From NCBI GenBank assembly GCA_041557595.1, contig JBFFGE010000014.1, positions 1 to 42,857 of the forward strand: DNA of 42,857 bases, given 5' to 3'. The translations under genes were made by a program, and so were the position numbers. The notes under the pieces were generated by a model that did not search any database, was not told the DNA's origin, and saw only the letters and a program-made list of their open reading frames with translations. Below, piece after piece: positions 18,188 to 25,715 of the stretch (position 1 is the stretch's first letter; each line of letters begins with the position of its first letter). Source of the stretch: JAOTYV01 sp041557595 (GTDB lineage Bacteria > Pseudomonadota > Alphaproteobacteria > UBA8366).

Positions 18188-18642
18188 GCCGGGCGCTCCG
18201 ATTTGGATTGCTTGCGGTTTTGCCGCCGTTCCCGCCGCCGGTTCTTAAAGGCATCGTGCGCCGTCTCCGACATGATCAGGAAGCGGAACCCGCGGCCGAC
18301 AAAGACGACCTTGCCGTCAATTCCCGCCTCCTCGGCGAGGTCGGGCGGAATGACGATGCGTCCGGCGGTGTCGATGGTGACGTTCAATGCCTCGGCGAGC
18401 ACCCACGCGGTGTCGCTGTCTTCGTCATCCTCGTCCGTATAGGGATTCTGCGGCTCGGAATCGCGGAGCTGTTCGATGAACTCGCGGTCGCTGGCTTCCA
18501 GGTAGCCCTGGGTCGGCGAGGGGTAAATATAGATTTCGCGATTGTTCTCCGGAGGCAGCTCGCCACGAAACTTCGGCGGCAGGGTCGTGCGCCCTTTGCC
18601 GTCGATTTTCGCGTCCGCGTATGTCCCGGTAAAAAGCGCCAT
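18184..18642 (-). CDS. mraZ: Transcriptional regulator MraZ
   Basis: DNA-binding regulator that is the first gene of the dcw cluster and in other bacteria represses its own promoter. The 152-residue protein has two SpoVT/AbrB-like swapped-hairpin repeats: DAKIDGKGRTTLPPKFR (about 9-25) and VTIDTAGRIVIPPDLAEEAG (about 87-106). An acidic insert (TDEDDEDSDT) lies between them and a basic tail closes the protein. I chose the ATG at 18642 (MALFTGTY) because it matches the family start. A GTG at 18675 would add 11 unrelated residues. Four phased TGGG-type repeats 102-135 bases upstream are its likely binding sites. Confidence 0.95.
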   Translation of the reverse strand: MALFTGTYADAKIDGKGRTTLPPKFRGELPPENNREIYIYPSPTQGYLEASDREFIEQLRDSEPQNPYTDEDDEDSDTAWVLAEALNVTIDTAGRIVIPPDLAEEAGIDGKVVFVGRGFRFLIMSETAHDAFKNRRRERRQNRKQSKSERPA

Positions 18643-18743
18643 TCTGGCCGCATCCCCGATACCGTTACCTCCCACCTGACGTCCGGTGACGCCAGCGCCC
18701 GCCGCACCCGGCCGGACACATGGTCAGGCATATTTTTGGATGC

Positions 18744-18777
18744 TGGGGCAAGATGGGATAACACGGGATTTTTTGGG
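18744..18777 (+). promoter_or_regulatory. Four MraZ-box repeats (TGGG, 10-bp period)
   Basis: On the plus strand TGGG, TGGG, CGGG and TGGG begin at 18744, 18754, 18764 and 18774, an exact 10-bp period. Published MraZ sites are TGGGN repeats with 5-base spacers, which gives the same period. They lie about 100-135 bases upstream of the mraZ start and cover the candidate promoter, consistent with autoregulation. The repeats read in the direction opposite to mraZ transcription, unlike the E. coli arrangement as I recall it. Confidence 0.7.
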
Positions 18778-18784
18778 GAGTCAA
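18756..18784 (-). promoter_or_regulatory. Candidate promoter of the mraZ/dcw cluster
   Basis: On the minus strand TTGACT (18784-18779) is followed after 17 bases by TTATCC (18761-18756). The -35 match to sigma-70 is good and the -10 match is weak. Transcription would start near 18749 and leave a leader of about 105 bases before mraZ. The MraZ boxes span the spacer and -10, so bound MraZ would block polymerase. This is inference from motif layout. Confidence 0.45.
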
Positions 18785-18931
18785 TGAATTTTAAGTAAAA
18801 CGGATGATAAACGACGAATTATTTCATGTTCTACTAAGTTAATTTTAGGTGACTATAAATGGTAATTGAAACTGAACATAACACAAGGTTTAGTATATTG
18901 CGTTAAGATTCATATTCTCTATGATTAAAAT

Positions 18932-18957
18932 GTTCTTTTTATGTTCTTTGTTCGTTC
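18932..18957. promoter_or_regulatory. Tandem LexA-like boxes (GTTC-N7-GTTC-N7-GTTC)
   Basis: GTTC occurs at 18932, 18943 and 18954, an exact 11-bp period, so two overlapping GTTC-N7-GTTC elements are present. A fourth GTTC at 18950 is out of phase. Alphaproteobacterial LexA binds GTTC-N7-GTTC. The site is about 290 bases upstream of mraZ and about 95 bases downstream of the rnpB 3' end, with no gene start beside it. It may be a true SOS operator acting on an unseen promoter or a chance repeat in AT-rich DNA. Confidence 0.45.
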
Positions 18958-18990
18958 TTGATTGGCCGCTCTCTCGCGCCTACTGGCTGG

Positions 18991-19018
18991 TAAAATTGAT
19001 GCCGGAGCCACACGGCAT
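18991..19018 (-). terminator. Possible rnpB terminator hairpin
   Basis: On the minus strand ATGCCG (19018-19013) pairs with CGGCAT (19004-18999) around an 8-base loop, followed by CAATTTTA. It lies about 33 bases past the RNase P RNA 3' end, where a terminator is expected. The stem is short and the T-run has only four bases, so the call is tentative. Confidence 0.4.
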
Positions 19019-19051
19019 GGCCGAAAAAGCGATCAAGAAAGAGTGGAAAGC

Positions 19052-19435
<384 letters not shown>

Positions 19436-19441
19436 ACCTCG

Positions 19442-19447
19442 AATATA
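19442..19447 (-). promoter_or_regulatory. Candidate -10 element of rnpB
   Basis: TATATT on the minus strand ends six bases before the P1 5' strand at 19435, the right distance for a start at the RNA 5' end. The -35 region 17 bases upstream (ATTTAA) is poor. An own promoter is expected because ampD upstream is protein-coding and rnpB is needed in large amounts. Confidence 0.45.
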
Positions 19448-19498
19448 GACATTTCCCGGGGGAATTAAATGCCGGTGTTCGATCTCGGCGAGATGACG

Positions 19499-20173
19499 TT
19501 ACGCGATCGCCCGCAGCAATCCACCCAGGAGCGCCCGCGTTTCGTCGTCCGTCACGCCGTCCACCTTATGCGGCTGAAAATGCCGTTGAAACGCGGCGAC
19601 CACGGTCTCCGCCGTTATGTCGTAGCCATACTCGGCGAGCATTGTCATGGCATCCCCGCCGGCGCCGGTTTCCGGCGTGGGCCAGATGCCGATGCCGCAG
19701 CCCGCCAATCGGGGCCAGTCGAAGAGCTCGCCCGGATCCTCCTTGCGGTCCGGCGCGACATCGGAATGTCCGACGACGTTGCGCGCCGGGATCGGATGGC
19801 GTTCCAGAATGCCCACGGCGAGGCCGATGAGCGCCTGCATCTGCGGCTCCGGAAACGGCCGGTAGCCGAATTCATGCCCCGGATTGACCAGCTCGATGCC
19901 GATGGATCGCCCATTGATGCCGGTGTTGCCGCGCCAAAAGCTCACGCCGGCGTGCCAGGCGCGCAATTCTTCCGGGACGAGCCGGTGGACCGCCCCGTCC
20001 TCATCGATCAGATAGTGGGCGCTGACTTCGGCGTCCGGGTCGCAGAGCCGCTCCAGCGCGGCGTCCGCCGAGCGCATTCCGGTATAATGCAGCACCAGCA
20101 TGTCGATCGGCGTTCCATCCTCTCGGGGATCGAAATTCGGCGATGGCGTCGCAATGATGTCGTCGGCGCTCAT
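19499..20173 (-). CDS. ampD: 1,6-anhydro-N-acetylmuramyl-L-alanine amidase AmpD-type
   Basis: Zinc amidase that cuts the bond between anhydro-MurNAc and the stem peptide during cell-wall recycling. The 224 residues have no signal peptide, so the enzyme is cytoplasmic. The Amidase_2 domain (about 10-155) holds zinc ligands His29 (LVLHYTG), His136 (VVGHSDVAP) and Asp146 (DPGELFDW), spaced as in E. coli AmpD. Residues about 165-224 form an added C-terminal segment resembling a peptidoglycan-binding (PG_binding_1-like) domain (LAEYGYDIT...VVAAFQRHFQP). The start overlaps the stop of the upstream TerB/DnaJ gene as ATGA, so the two are probably co-translated. Confidence 0.92.
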   Translation of the reverse strand: MSADDIIATPSPNFDPREDGTPIDMLVLHYTGMRSADAALERLCDPDAEVSAHYLIDEDGAVHRLVPEELRAWHAGVSFWRGNTGINGRSIGIELVNPGHEFGYRPFPEPQMQALIGLAVGILERHPIPARNVVGHSDVAPDRKEDPGELFDWPRLAGCGIGIWPTPETGAGGDAMTMLAEYGYDITAETVVAAFQRHFQPHKVDGVTDDETRALLGGLLRAIA

Positions 20174-20898
20174 GTCAGCCCTCGGGCCGCCGCGACCTGG
20201 TCGTAGGCGGCATTGATGGCCGCCAGCTTCTTGTTCGCGATGTCGATGAATTCCGCCGGCATGCCCTGTGCGGTCAGCAGGTCCGGATGGTTCTCGCGAA
20301 CCAGCTTCCGATAGGCGGCCTTCAGGGCGCGGTCATCGATTTGCGGCGGCACGCCGAGGATGCGGTAGGGGTCGGCATTTTTGTCGGCGGTGCGGATGGC
20401 GGTTACCCGTTCGAACGCGGCGGCATCCAAACCGAAGATATCGGCGACTTTTCTGAGGTATTCGACCTCGTCCGGATGGAGAACCCCGTCGGCGCGGGCG
20501 ATGAAGGACAGGCAATACAGAAGCTCTTCCAGCACCGGCGCGTTGCCGTCGAAGGTCTCGCCGATCTGGCGGGCGTAGGGTTCGAATCCGCGGCTGTCCT
20601 TGCGCGCCTGATCGAAAACCCGGGCAACATTCGCGACTTCGTGTTCCGGGACCTGGAAGACTTGCTTGAAAGCGTCCACTTCGTCCCGGGTCACGGCGCC
20701 GTCGGCCTTGGCAATCTTGGCGCCGAGCACGACCACACCAATGGTGAAGGCGATGGATTTGGTCGCGTCCGCGTCGGCCGGCTGGACGCCGCGAATTCTG
20801 TCGACCGCGTGGCCTGCGACCGCGCCGATGATCGCGCCGAGCGGTCCGCCGATCGCGAAGCCGCCGACACCGCCGAGGATTTTTCCCCAAATACTCAT
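20170..20898 (-). CDS. djlA: TerB/DnaJ-domain protein (DjlA-like co-chaperone)
   Basis: Probable membrane-associated J-domain co-chaperone of DnaK. The 242-residue protein starts with a glycine-zipper hydrophobic segment (about 8-30, GGVGGFAIGGPLGAIIGA). A TerB-like helical domain follows (about 45-160, with the repeated acidic AKADGAVTRDEVD and ARADGVLHPDEVE motifs). A C-terminal J domain (about 175-241) has the HPD motif in ENHPDLL that stimulates DnaK. This is the DjlA layout. It is immediately upstream of ampD with a 4-base overlap, an arrangement seen in other alphaproteobacteria. Its client in wall recycling is unknown. Confidence 0.85.
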   Translation of the reverse strand: MSIWGKILGGVGGFAIGGPLGAIIGAVAGHAVDRIRGVQPADADATKSIAFTIGVVVLGAKIAKADGAVTRDEVDAFKQVFQVPEHEVANVARVFDQARKDSRGFEPYARQIGETFDGNAPVLEELLYCLSFIARADGVLHPDEVEYLRKVADIFGLDAAAFERVTAIRTADKNADPYRILGVPPQIDDRALKAAYRKLVRENHPDLLTAQGMPAEFIDIANKKLAAINAAYDQVAAARGLT

Positions 20899-20954
20899 GC
20901 GGCGCTAACTTATCGATCCATCGGAAGTTGGGCAATCGGGACCGGGAGCCCCGA

Positions 20955-21755
20955 TTATTTCGCCGCGTCGTGGGTTGCGGCGGTGGCCGGCTCCGCGTTG
21001 ATGCCGCCGATCCTGCCGATGCCGGGCAGTTTCAGTGCCAGGTCCAGCGGGTCGATGCCGATCGTGAGACCGATAACGTTGAGTTCCAGACCCTCCTCCG
21101 CCGCGACCATGAGGCCAAACAGGCCGAACAGCGAAAATTGATAGCCGGTACCGCTCGGCACCCGCGCGAACAGATCGCCGCTGGTCGCATCGAGCCAGTC
21201 CTTGCCGATCGCCGTCGGCGGTAGATCGAGCTTGAGTTCGGGAACCGCGCGGGCGATCCAGGCGGTAAAGGTGTTGCTGTTGGGCCCGGGCCAAACGGTG
21301 TAGGTGTTGCTGTATGGATAGCTGCGCGCCGCGGCGTCGATCCGTTTGATGACGTCGTCCACGCCGTCGCCCCGCAGGTCGGCGATAACCTCAGGCGCAT
21401 TGCCGTACCAGTACCGGTCGGGCTCCTGTTGGTGGATGACCACCGCAGGCAGGCCGCCGCGAACCCGCCAACCGATCACTTCATAGACGGTGTAATGCCT
21501 CGCATTGCCGGGTTTTGCCGCAATCCAGGTATGGACGCCGAAGGCGCCGCGCCAACTGAAGGCGCGCGCCGCATAGACCTGGACGATCGGCCCCGGATGG
21601 GCGGCCGGCGGCGGCGCGATGCCGGCCGGTTCGCGCGAGGCATTCCACCACTCCACGCTCTTCACGTTACCGGCCGCGATGAGCGTCAGCGGGCCGATAA
21701 GCAGGAGCAAGAGCAAGGCGGAAAATCGGGGACGCCATTTTGAAAACCACTTCAT
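20955..21755 (-). CDS. DUF3750 family protein, membrane-anchored
   Basis: Function unknown. The 266-residue product has an N-terminal hydrophobic segment (about 13-30, LLLLLLIGPLTLIAAG) that is a signal anchor or uncleaved signal peptide. A conserved central region follows: VQVYAARAFSWRGAFGVHTWIA, VYEVIGWRVR, WYGNAPEVIADLRG, and WPGPNSNTFTAWIARAVPELKLDLPPTAIGKD (quoted in part). I recognise this as DUF3750. The invariant His, Trp and Asn residues suggest an enzyme, perhaps a papain-like or transglutaminase-like fold, but that is only a guess. It lies 57 bases upstream of the djlA-like gene and may be in the same transcription unit. No clear ribosome-binding site precedes its ATG. Confidence 0.75.
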   Translation of the reverse strand: MKWFSKWRPRFSALLLLLLIGPLTLIAAGNVKSVEWWNASREPAGIAPPPAAHPGPIVQVYAARAFSWRGAFGVHTWIAAKPGNARHYTVYEVIGWRVRGGLPAVVIHQQEPDRYWYGNAPEVIADLRGDGVDDVIKRIDAAARSYPYSNTYTVWPGPNSNTFTAWIARAVPELKLDLPPTAIGKDWLDATSGDLFARVPSGTGYQFSLFGLFGLMVAAEEGLELNVIGLTIGIDPLDLALKLPGIGRIGGINAEPATAATHDAAK

Positions 21756-21762
21756 TCAATCA

Positions 21763-21798
21763 GGGCTCAATCGCGGGCTCATTCACGGGCTTATTCAC
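21763..21798. repeat. Three tandem 12-bp repeats
   Basis: GGGCTCAATCGC, GGGCTCATTCAC and GGGCTTATTCAC follow one another without gaps, just upstream of the DUF3750 start and in the 202-base divergent spacer before the hydantoinase-type gene. They could be operator repeats for the divergent pair or a slippage product. Apart from them the spacer shows no clear promoter. Confidence 0.6.
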
Positions 21799-21957
21799 GG
21801 TCCAGGAGCTTACTTGGGAAGCAGGGTGTCCAACTGCAATGAAAATAGCGTTAAAAGGCGTCGCCAGGTTGGACTTTGTCGCAGGTGCATCCAATTATGC
21901 CGGGGCGGCGCGGCGGCGGCGCATTCCGATCCGCGATGGTACGACATAGTTGGGGCG

Positions 21958-24900
21958 ATGAGCGATATGAAATCAGGCTGGCAATTCTGGATCGATCGCG
22001 GCGGGACCTTCACCGATCTGGTCGCCCGGCGTCCCGACGGTCGGCTTCTGACCCATAAATTGTTGTCGGAGAACGCGGAGCATTACAGCGACGCCGCGGT
22101 ACAGGGAATTCGCGATCTGCTCGAGCTGGATGGGCAGGCGGAAATACCCGGCGATGCCATCGACTCGGTGAAAATGGGCACGACGGTGGCCACCAACGCC
22201 CTGCTCGAACGCAAGGGCGACCGGACGGTGCTGGTCACGACGCGCGGCTTCAGGGATGCGCTGCGAATCGGCTATCAGGCGCGGCCGCGATTGTTCGACC
22301 GCCAAATTGAATTGCCGGAACAACTTTACGAGCGCGTCGTCGAAGTGGATGAGCGGATCATGGCGGATGGCACGGTTTTGACGCCGCTGGAGCTGGACTC
22401 CGCGCGGGCGCCGTTGCAGGCCGCCTATGACGACGGTATCCGCTCGGTCGCGATTTTGTTCATGCATGGCTATCGCCACACGGATCACGAAGTCCGGGTC
22501 GCCGCGCTGGCGCGCGAAATCGGCTTTACCCAAATCTCGGTCAGCCATGAAACCAGCCCGCTGATGAAACTGGTCAGCCGGGGCGACACCACCGTCGTCG
22601 ACGCCTATCTGTCGCCGATCCTGCGGCGCTATGTGGACGAGGTCGCGGGACAGCTCGGCCGGACGCGGGTGATGTTCATGCAGTCCAATGGCGGGCTCAC
22701 CGACGCGCAGCTGTTCCAGGGCAAGGACGCCATCCTGTCGGGACCCGCCGGCGGCATCGTCGGCGCGGTGGAGACGGCGCGCGCCGCCGGCTTCGACAAG
22801 ATCATCAGTTTCGACATGGGCGGCACCTCGACCGATGTCGCGCATTACGACGGGGAGCTCGAGCGCGCCTTCGAGACGCTGGTCGCCGGTGTGCGCATGC
22901 GGGCGCCGATGATGCGAATCCACACGGTGGCGGCCGGCGGGGGCTCGGTCTGTGACTTCGATGGCGCGCGCTATCGCGTCGGACCCGATTCGGCCGGCGC
23001 CAATCCCGGCCCGGCCTGCTACCGCCGCGGCGGGCCGATCACGGTGACCGATTGCAACGTAATGCTCGGCAAGCTGCAGCCGGACTTCTTCCCCCATGTC
23101 TTTGGGCCGGATCGCGACGCGCCGCTCGATGCCGCCATCGTGCGGGATAAATTCGCCGACTTGGCGGCGGAAATCACCCGCGCCACCGGCGACACGCGCA
23201 CCCCGGTGGAGGTGGCCGAAGGCTTCCTGAAAATCGCGGTCGAAAACATGGCCAACGCGATCAAGAAGATTTCCATTCAGCGCGGCTATGACGTCACCGG
23301 ATACACCTTGTGCTGCTTCGGCGGCGCGGGCGGCCAGCACGCCTGCCTGGTCGCGGATGCGCTCGGCATGACGCAGGTCTTTATTCACCCCTTCGCCGGC
23401 GTCTTGTCGGCCTATGGCATGGGGTTGGCGGATATCCGGGCCTTGCGCGAACGGTCGGTCGAGGCGCGGCTCGACGCGTCGCTGATGGCGAGCCTGGCGG
23501 AAACCCTGGATGCGCTGGCCGCGGAAGCCGAGGCGGAGATCGCCGATCAGGCGGTGCCGGCGGAACGGATCGGATCCACCCGCAAACTGCATTTGAAGTA
23601 TGAGGGCACCGACACCGCCCATGAGGTCGATTTCGGCACGGTGGCCGAGATGGCCGGCGCCTTCGAAGTGGCGCATCACCAGCGATACGGATTCGTCATG
23701 GCGGATAAACCGCTGATCGTCGAAGCGGTGGCGGTGGAAGCGGTGGGCCGGGCGGAGAAAGTCGACGCGCCGGATAGCGCTGCCGGCATCGACGCAGGCG
23801 AGGCGCCGCCACGGGCGGTCGCGGCCGCGCATATGGACGGCGAACGGCGCGATACGCCGGTCTACGACAGTGCTGATCTGCGGGCCGGGCAGGCGTTGCC
23901 GGGGCCCGCGGTGATTTGCGATCCCGTGGCGACCACGGTGGTGGAACCCGGCTGGGCCGCGGAAATGACGGCAGCCGGCCATCTTGTGCTGCGCCGGACG
24001 GTGGCGCTCAACCGCCGGGATGCGATCGGCACCCATTGCGATCCGGTAATGTTGGAGGTCTTCAACAATCTCTTCATGTCGATTGCCGAACAGATGGGGG
24101 TGACGCTGCAGAACACCGCCTATTCGGTGAATATCAAGGAACGGCTCGATTTTTCGTGCGCCATCTTCGATTCGTTGGGTCAACTCATCGCCAACGCGCC
24201 GCATATGCCGGTGCATTTGGGGTCCATGGGCGAAAGCGTGCGGGCAGTGATCCGCAGCAATTCGGGCGAAATTCGCGCCGGCGACGTCTATGTGCTGAAC
24301 GCGCCGTATAACGGCGGCACGCATCTGCCCGATGTCACGGTTATCACGCCGGTCTTCGATGAGGCGGGGCGCGAGATCCTGTTCTATGTCGGCAGCCGGG
24401 GCCATCACGCTGATATCGGCGGCACGACCCCGGGCTCGATGCCGCCCGACAGCAAGACGGTCGAAGAGGAAGGCGTGCTCATCGACAATTTCAAGCTGAT
24501 CGATGGCGGCCGCTTTCGGGAATCGGAATTTCGAAGGTTGCTGGCGTCCGGTGCCTATCCGGTCCGCAACGCCGATCAGAACGTTGCCGATTTGAAGGCG
24601 CAGGTCGCGGCCAATGAGAAAGGGCTGAACGAATTGCGGCGCATGGTCGGTCAATTCGGCCTCGACACGGTGGTCGCCTATATGGGCCACGTCCAGGACA
24701 ACGCCGAGGAATCGGTGCGGCGCGTCATCGATGCGTTGAAGGCCGGGCGCTTCACCTATCCGATGGACGATGGCGGCGAGATCGGCGTCGAAATCTCGAT
24801 CGATAGCGCGTCGCGCAGCGCCCGCGTCGATTTCAGCTCGTCGAGCAGTCAGCGCGACAACAATTTCAATGCGCCCTCCGCGGTCTGTCGTGCGGCGGTG

Positions 24901-25566
24901 CTGTACGTATTTCGCACCCTGGTGAATGACGACATCCCGATGAACGAAGGCTGCCTGAAGCCGATCGACATTGTCATACCCGAAGGCTCCATGCTCCGGC
25001 CGCGCTATCCGGCCGCCGTCGTCGCCGGCAATGTCGAGACATCGCAATGCGTTACCGATGCGTTGTATGGCGCCCTCGGCGTCATGGCGGCGGCGCAAGG
25101 CACGATGAACAACGTCACCTTCGGCAACGCGCAGTATCAATACTATGAGACCGTCTGCGGCGGCTCGGGCGCCGGGCCGGGTTTCGCCGGAACCTCGGCA
25201 GTTCACACGCACATGACCAATTCGCGCCTGACCGATCCGGAAGTCCTGGAATGGCGGTTTCCGGTGTTGCTGGAATGTTTCGAGATTCGGCCGAATTCCG
25301 GGGGCGAGGGTGCCTGGCGCGGGGGCGACGGGACGCTGCGCCGGCTTCGCTTTCTCGAGGATATGCAGCTGTCGATCCTGTCCGGCCATCGTGTCGTGCC
25401 GCCCTACGGAATGGCGGGCGGCGAGCCGGGCGCTTGCGGGCGCAACTGGATCGAGCGTGCCGATGGCGGGGTGCTCGAGATGGGCGGCACCGATGGCGCC
25501 GCCGTCCATCCGGGCGATGTCTTCGCCCTGGAATCGCCCGGCGGCGGCGGTTTCGGCAAGGCATGA
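21958..25566 (+). CDS. ATP-dependent 5-oxoprolinase/hydantoinase-type enzyme, HyuA-HyuB fusion
   Basis: ATP-dependent lactamase of the hydantoinase/oxoprolinase superfamily. The family opens 5-oxo-L-proline to glutamate or hydrolyses hydantoins. The 1202-residue protein starts with the hydantoinase A N-domain (FWIDRGGTFTDLVARRPDG, about 9-27), has the actin-fold phosphate motif ISFDMGGTSTDVAHYDGE (about 282), the HyuA core (AAGGGSVCDFDG, GANPGPACYRRGGP, LCCFGGAGGQHACLVADALGM), and from about residue 695 the HyuB half (MLEVFNNLFMSIAEQMGVTLQ, NAPYNGGTHLPDVTVITP, FYVGSRGHHADIGG, GGGGFGKA at the end). The size and single-chain fusion fit 5-oxoprolinase, but substrate cannot be settled from sequence. 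The ATG at 21958 is weakly supported by GGGG just upstream. The ATG at 21967 is an alternative. Nothing nearby shows a glutathione or pyrimidine pathway. Confidence 0.88.
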   Translation: MSDMKSGWQFWIDRGGTFTDLVARRPDGRLLTHKLLSENAEHYSDAAVQGIRDLLELDGQAEIPGDAIDSVKMGTTVATNALLERKGDRTVLVTTRGFRDALRIGYQARPRLFDRQIELPEQLYERVVEVDERIMADGTVLTPLELDSARAPLQAAYDDGIRSVAILFMHGYRHTDHEVRVAALAREIGFTQISVSHETSPLMKLVSRGDTTVVDAYLSPILRRYVDEVAGQLGRTRVMFMQSNGGLTDAQLFQGKDAILSGPAGGIVGAVETARAAGFDKIISFDMGGTSTDVAHYDGELERAFETLVAGVRMRAPMMRIHTVAAGGGSVCDFDGARYRVGPDSAGANPGPACYRRGGPITVTDCNVMLGKLQPDFFPHVFGPDRDAPLDAAIVRDKFADLAAEITRATGDTRTPVEVAEGFLKIAVENMANAIKKISIQRGYDVTGYTLCCFGGAGGQHACLVADALGMTQVFIHPFAGVLSAYGMGLADIRALRERSVEARLDASLMASLAETLDALAAEAEAEIADQAVPAERIGSTRKLHLKYEGTDTAHEVDFGTVAEMAGAFEVAHHQRYGFVMADKPLIVEAVAVEAVGRAEKVDAPDSAAGIDAGEAPPRAVAAAHMDGERRDTPVYDSADLRAGQALPGPAVICDPVATTVVEPGWAAEMTAAGHLVLRRTVALNRRDAIGTHCDPVMLEVFNNLFMSIAEQMGVTLQNTAYSVNIKERLDFSCAIFDSLGQLIANAPHMPVHLGSMGESVRAVIRSNSGEIRAGDVYVLNAPYNGGTHLPDVTVITPVFDEAGREILFYVGSRGHHADIGGTTPGSMPPDSKTVEEEGVLIDNFKLIDGGRFRESEFRRLLASGAYPVRNADQNVADLKAQVAANEKGLNELRRMVGQFGLDTVVAYMGHVQDNAEESVRRVIDALKAGRFTYPMDDGGEIGVEISIDSASRSARVDFSSSSSQRDNNFNAPSAVCRAAVLYVFRTLVNDDIPMNEGCLKPIDIVIPEGSMLRPRYPAAVVAGNVETSQCVTDALYGALGVMAAAQGTMNNVTFGNAQYQYYETVCGGSGAGPGFAGTSAVHTHMTNSRLTDPEVLEWRFPVLLECFEIRPNSGGEGAWRGGDGTLRRLRFLEDMQLSILSGHRVVPPYGMAGGEPGACGRNWIERADGGVLEMGGTDGAAVHPGDVFALESPGGGGFGKA

Positions 25567-25608
25567 GACTCATATATGCAACATTGCCGGTAAAATCGAA
25601 CCGATTCG

Positions 25609-25624
25609 GTCACGCCCCCGTGAC
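25609..25624 (+). terminator. Possible terminator hairpin after the hydantoinase-type gene
   Basis: GTCACG and CGTGAC form a perfect 6-bp stem around CCCC, 43 bases after the stop codon. There is no T-run after it, so it may not be an intrinsic terminator. Confidence 0.25.
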
Positions 25625-25715
25625 TCTGTCTTGATTTCGCCTTGAAGAATTGAGAAAAGGTCCGATATCAGCGTTCGTTCGCAACATCTTATATTGTTTC
25701 CAAGGAATCGCGGTC

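Larger units (their letters stand above)
18643..19051. other. AT-rich intergenic region between mraZ and rnpB
   Basis: This is the longest stretch without a gene in the window. From mraZ outwards it holds the probable 5' leader (18643-18749), the MraZ boxes and candidate promoter (18744-18784), a visibly AT-rich block (about 18781-18945) quite unlike the GC-rich surroundings, the GTTC array (18932-18957) and a hairpin (18999-19018). I found no CtrA-type TTAA-N7-TTAA site and no convincing gene. A 48-codon frame on the plus strand (18921-19067) lacks a ribosome-binding site and runs into rnpB. Confidence 0.6.

Noticed and set aside
18643..18675. GTG start at 18675 for mraZ
   Set aside because: It would add 11 residues absent from the family; MALFTGTY at 18642 is the conserved start.
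18860..18900. Plus-strand promoter-like TTGAAA-N17-TTTAGT
   Set aside because: No gene or recognisable RNA lies downstream on the plus strand, and AT-rich DNA gives such matches by chance.
18781..18945. CtrA-type or other cell-cycle sites in the AT-rich block
   Set aside because: TTAA motifs are present, but none has the 7-base spacing of TTAA-N7-TTAA.
21973..25509. Very long open frame on the minus strand opposite the hydantoinase-type gene
   Set aside because: It is an antisense shadow: its composition is Arg/His/Asp-rich with no recognisable domain, while the plus-strand frame has full-length family similarity.
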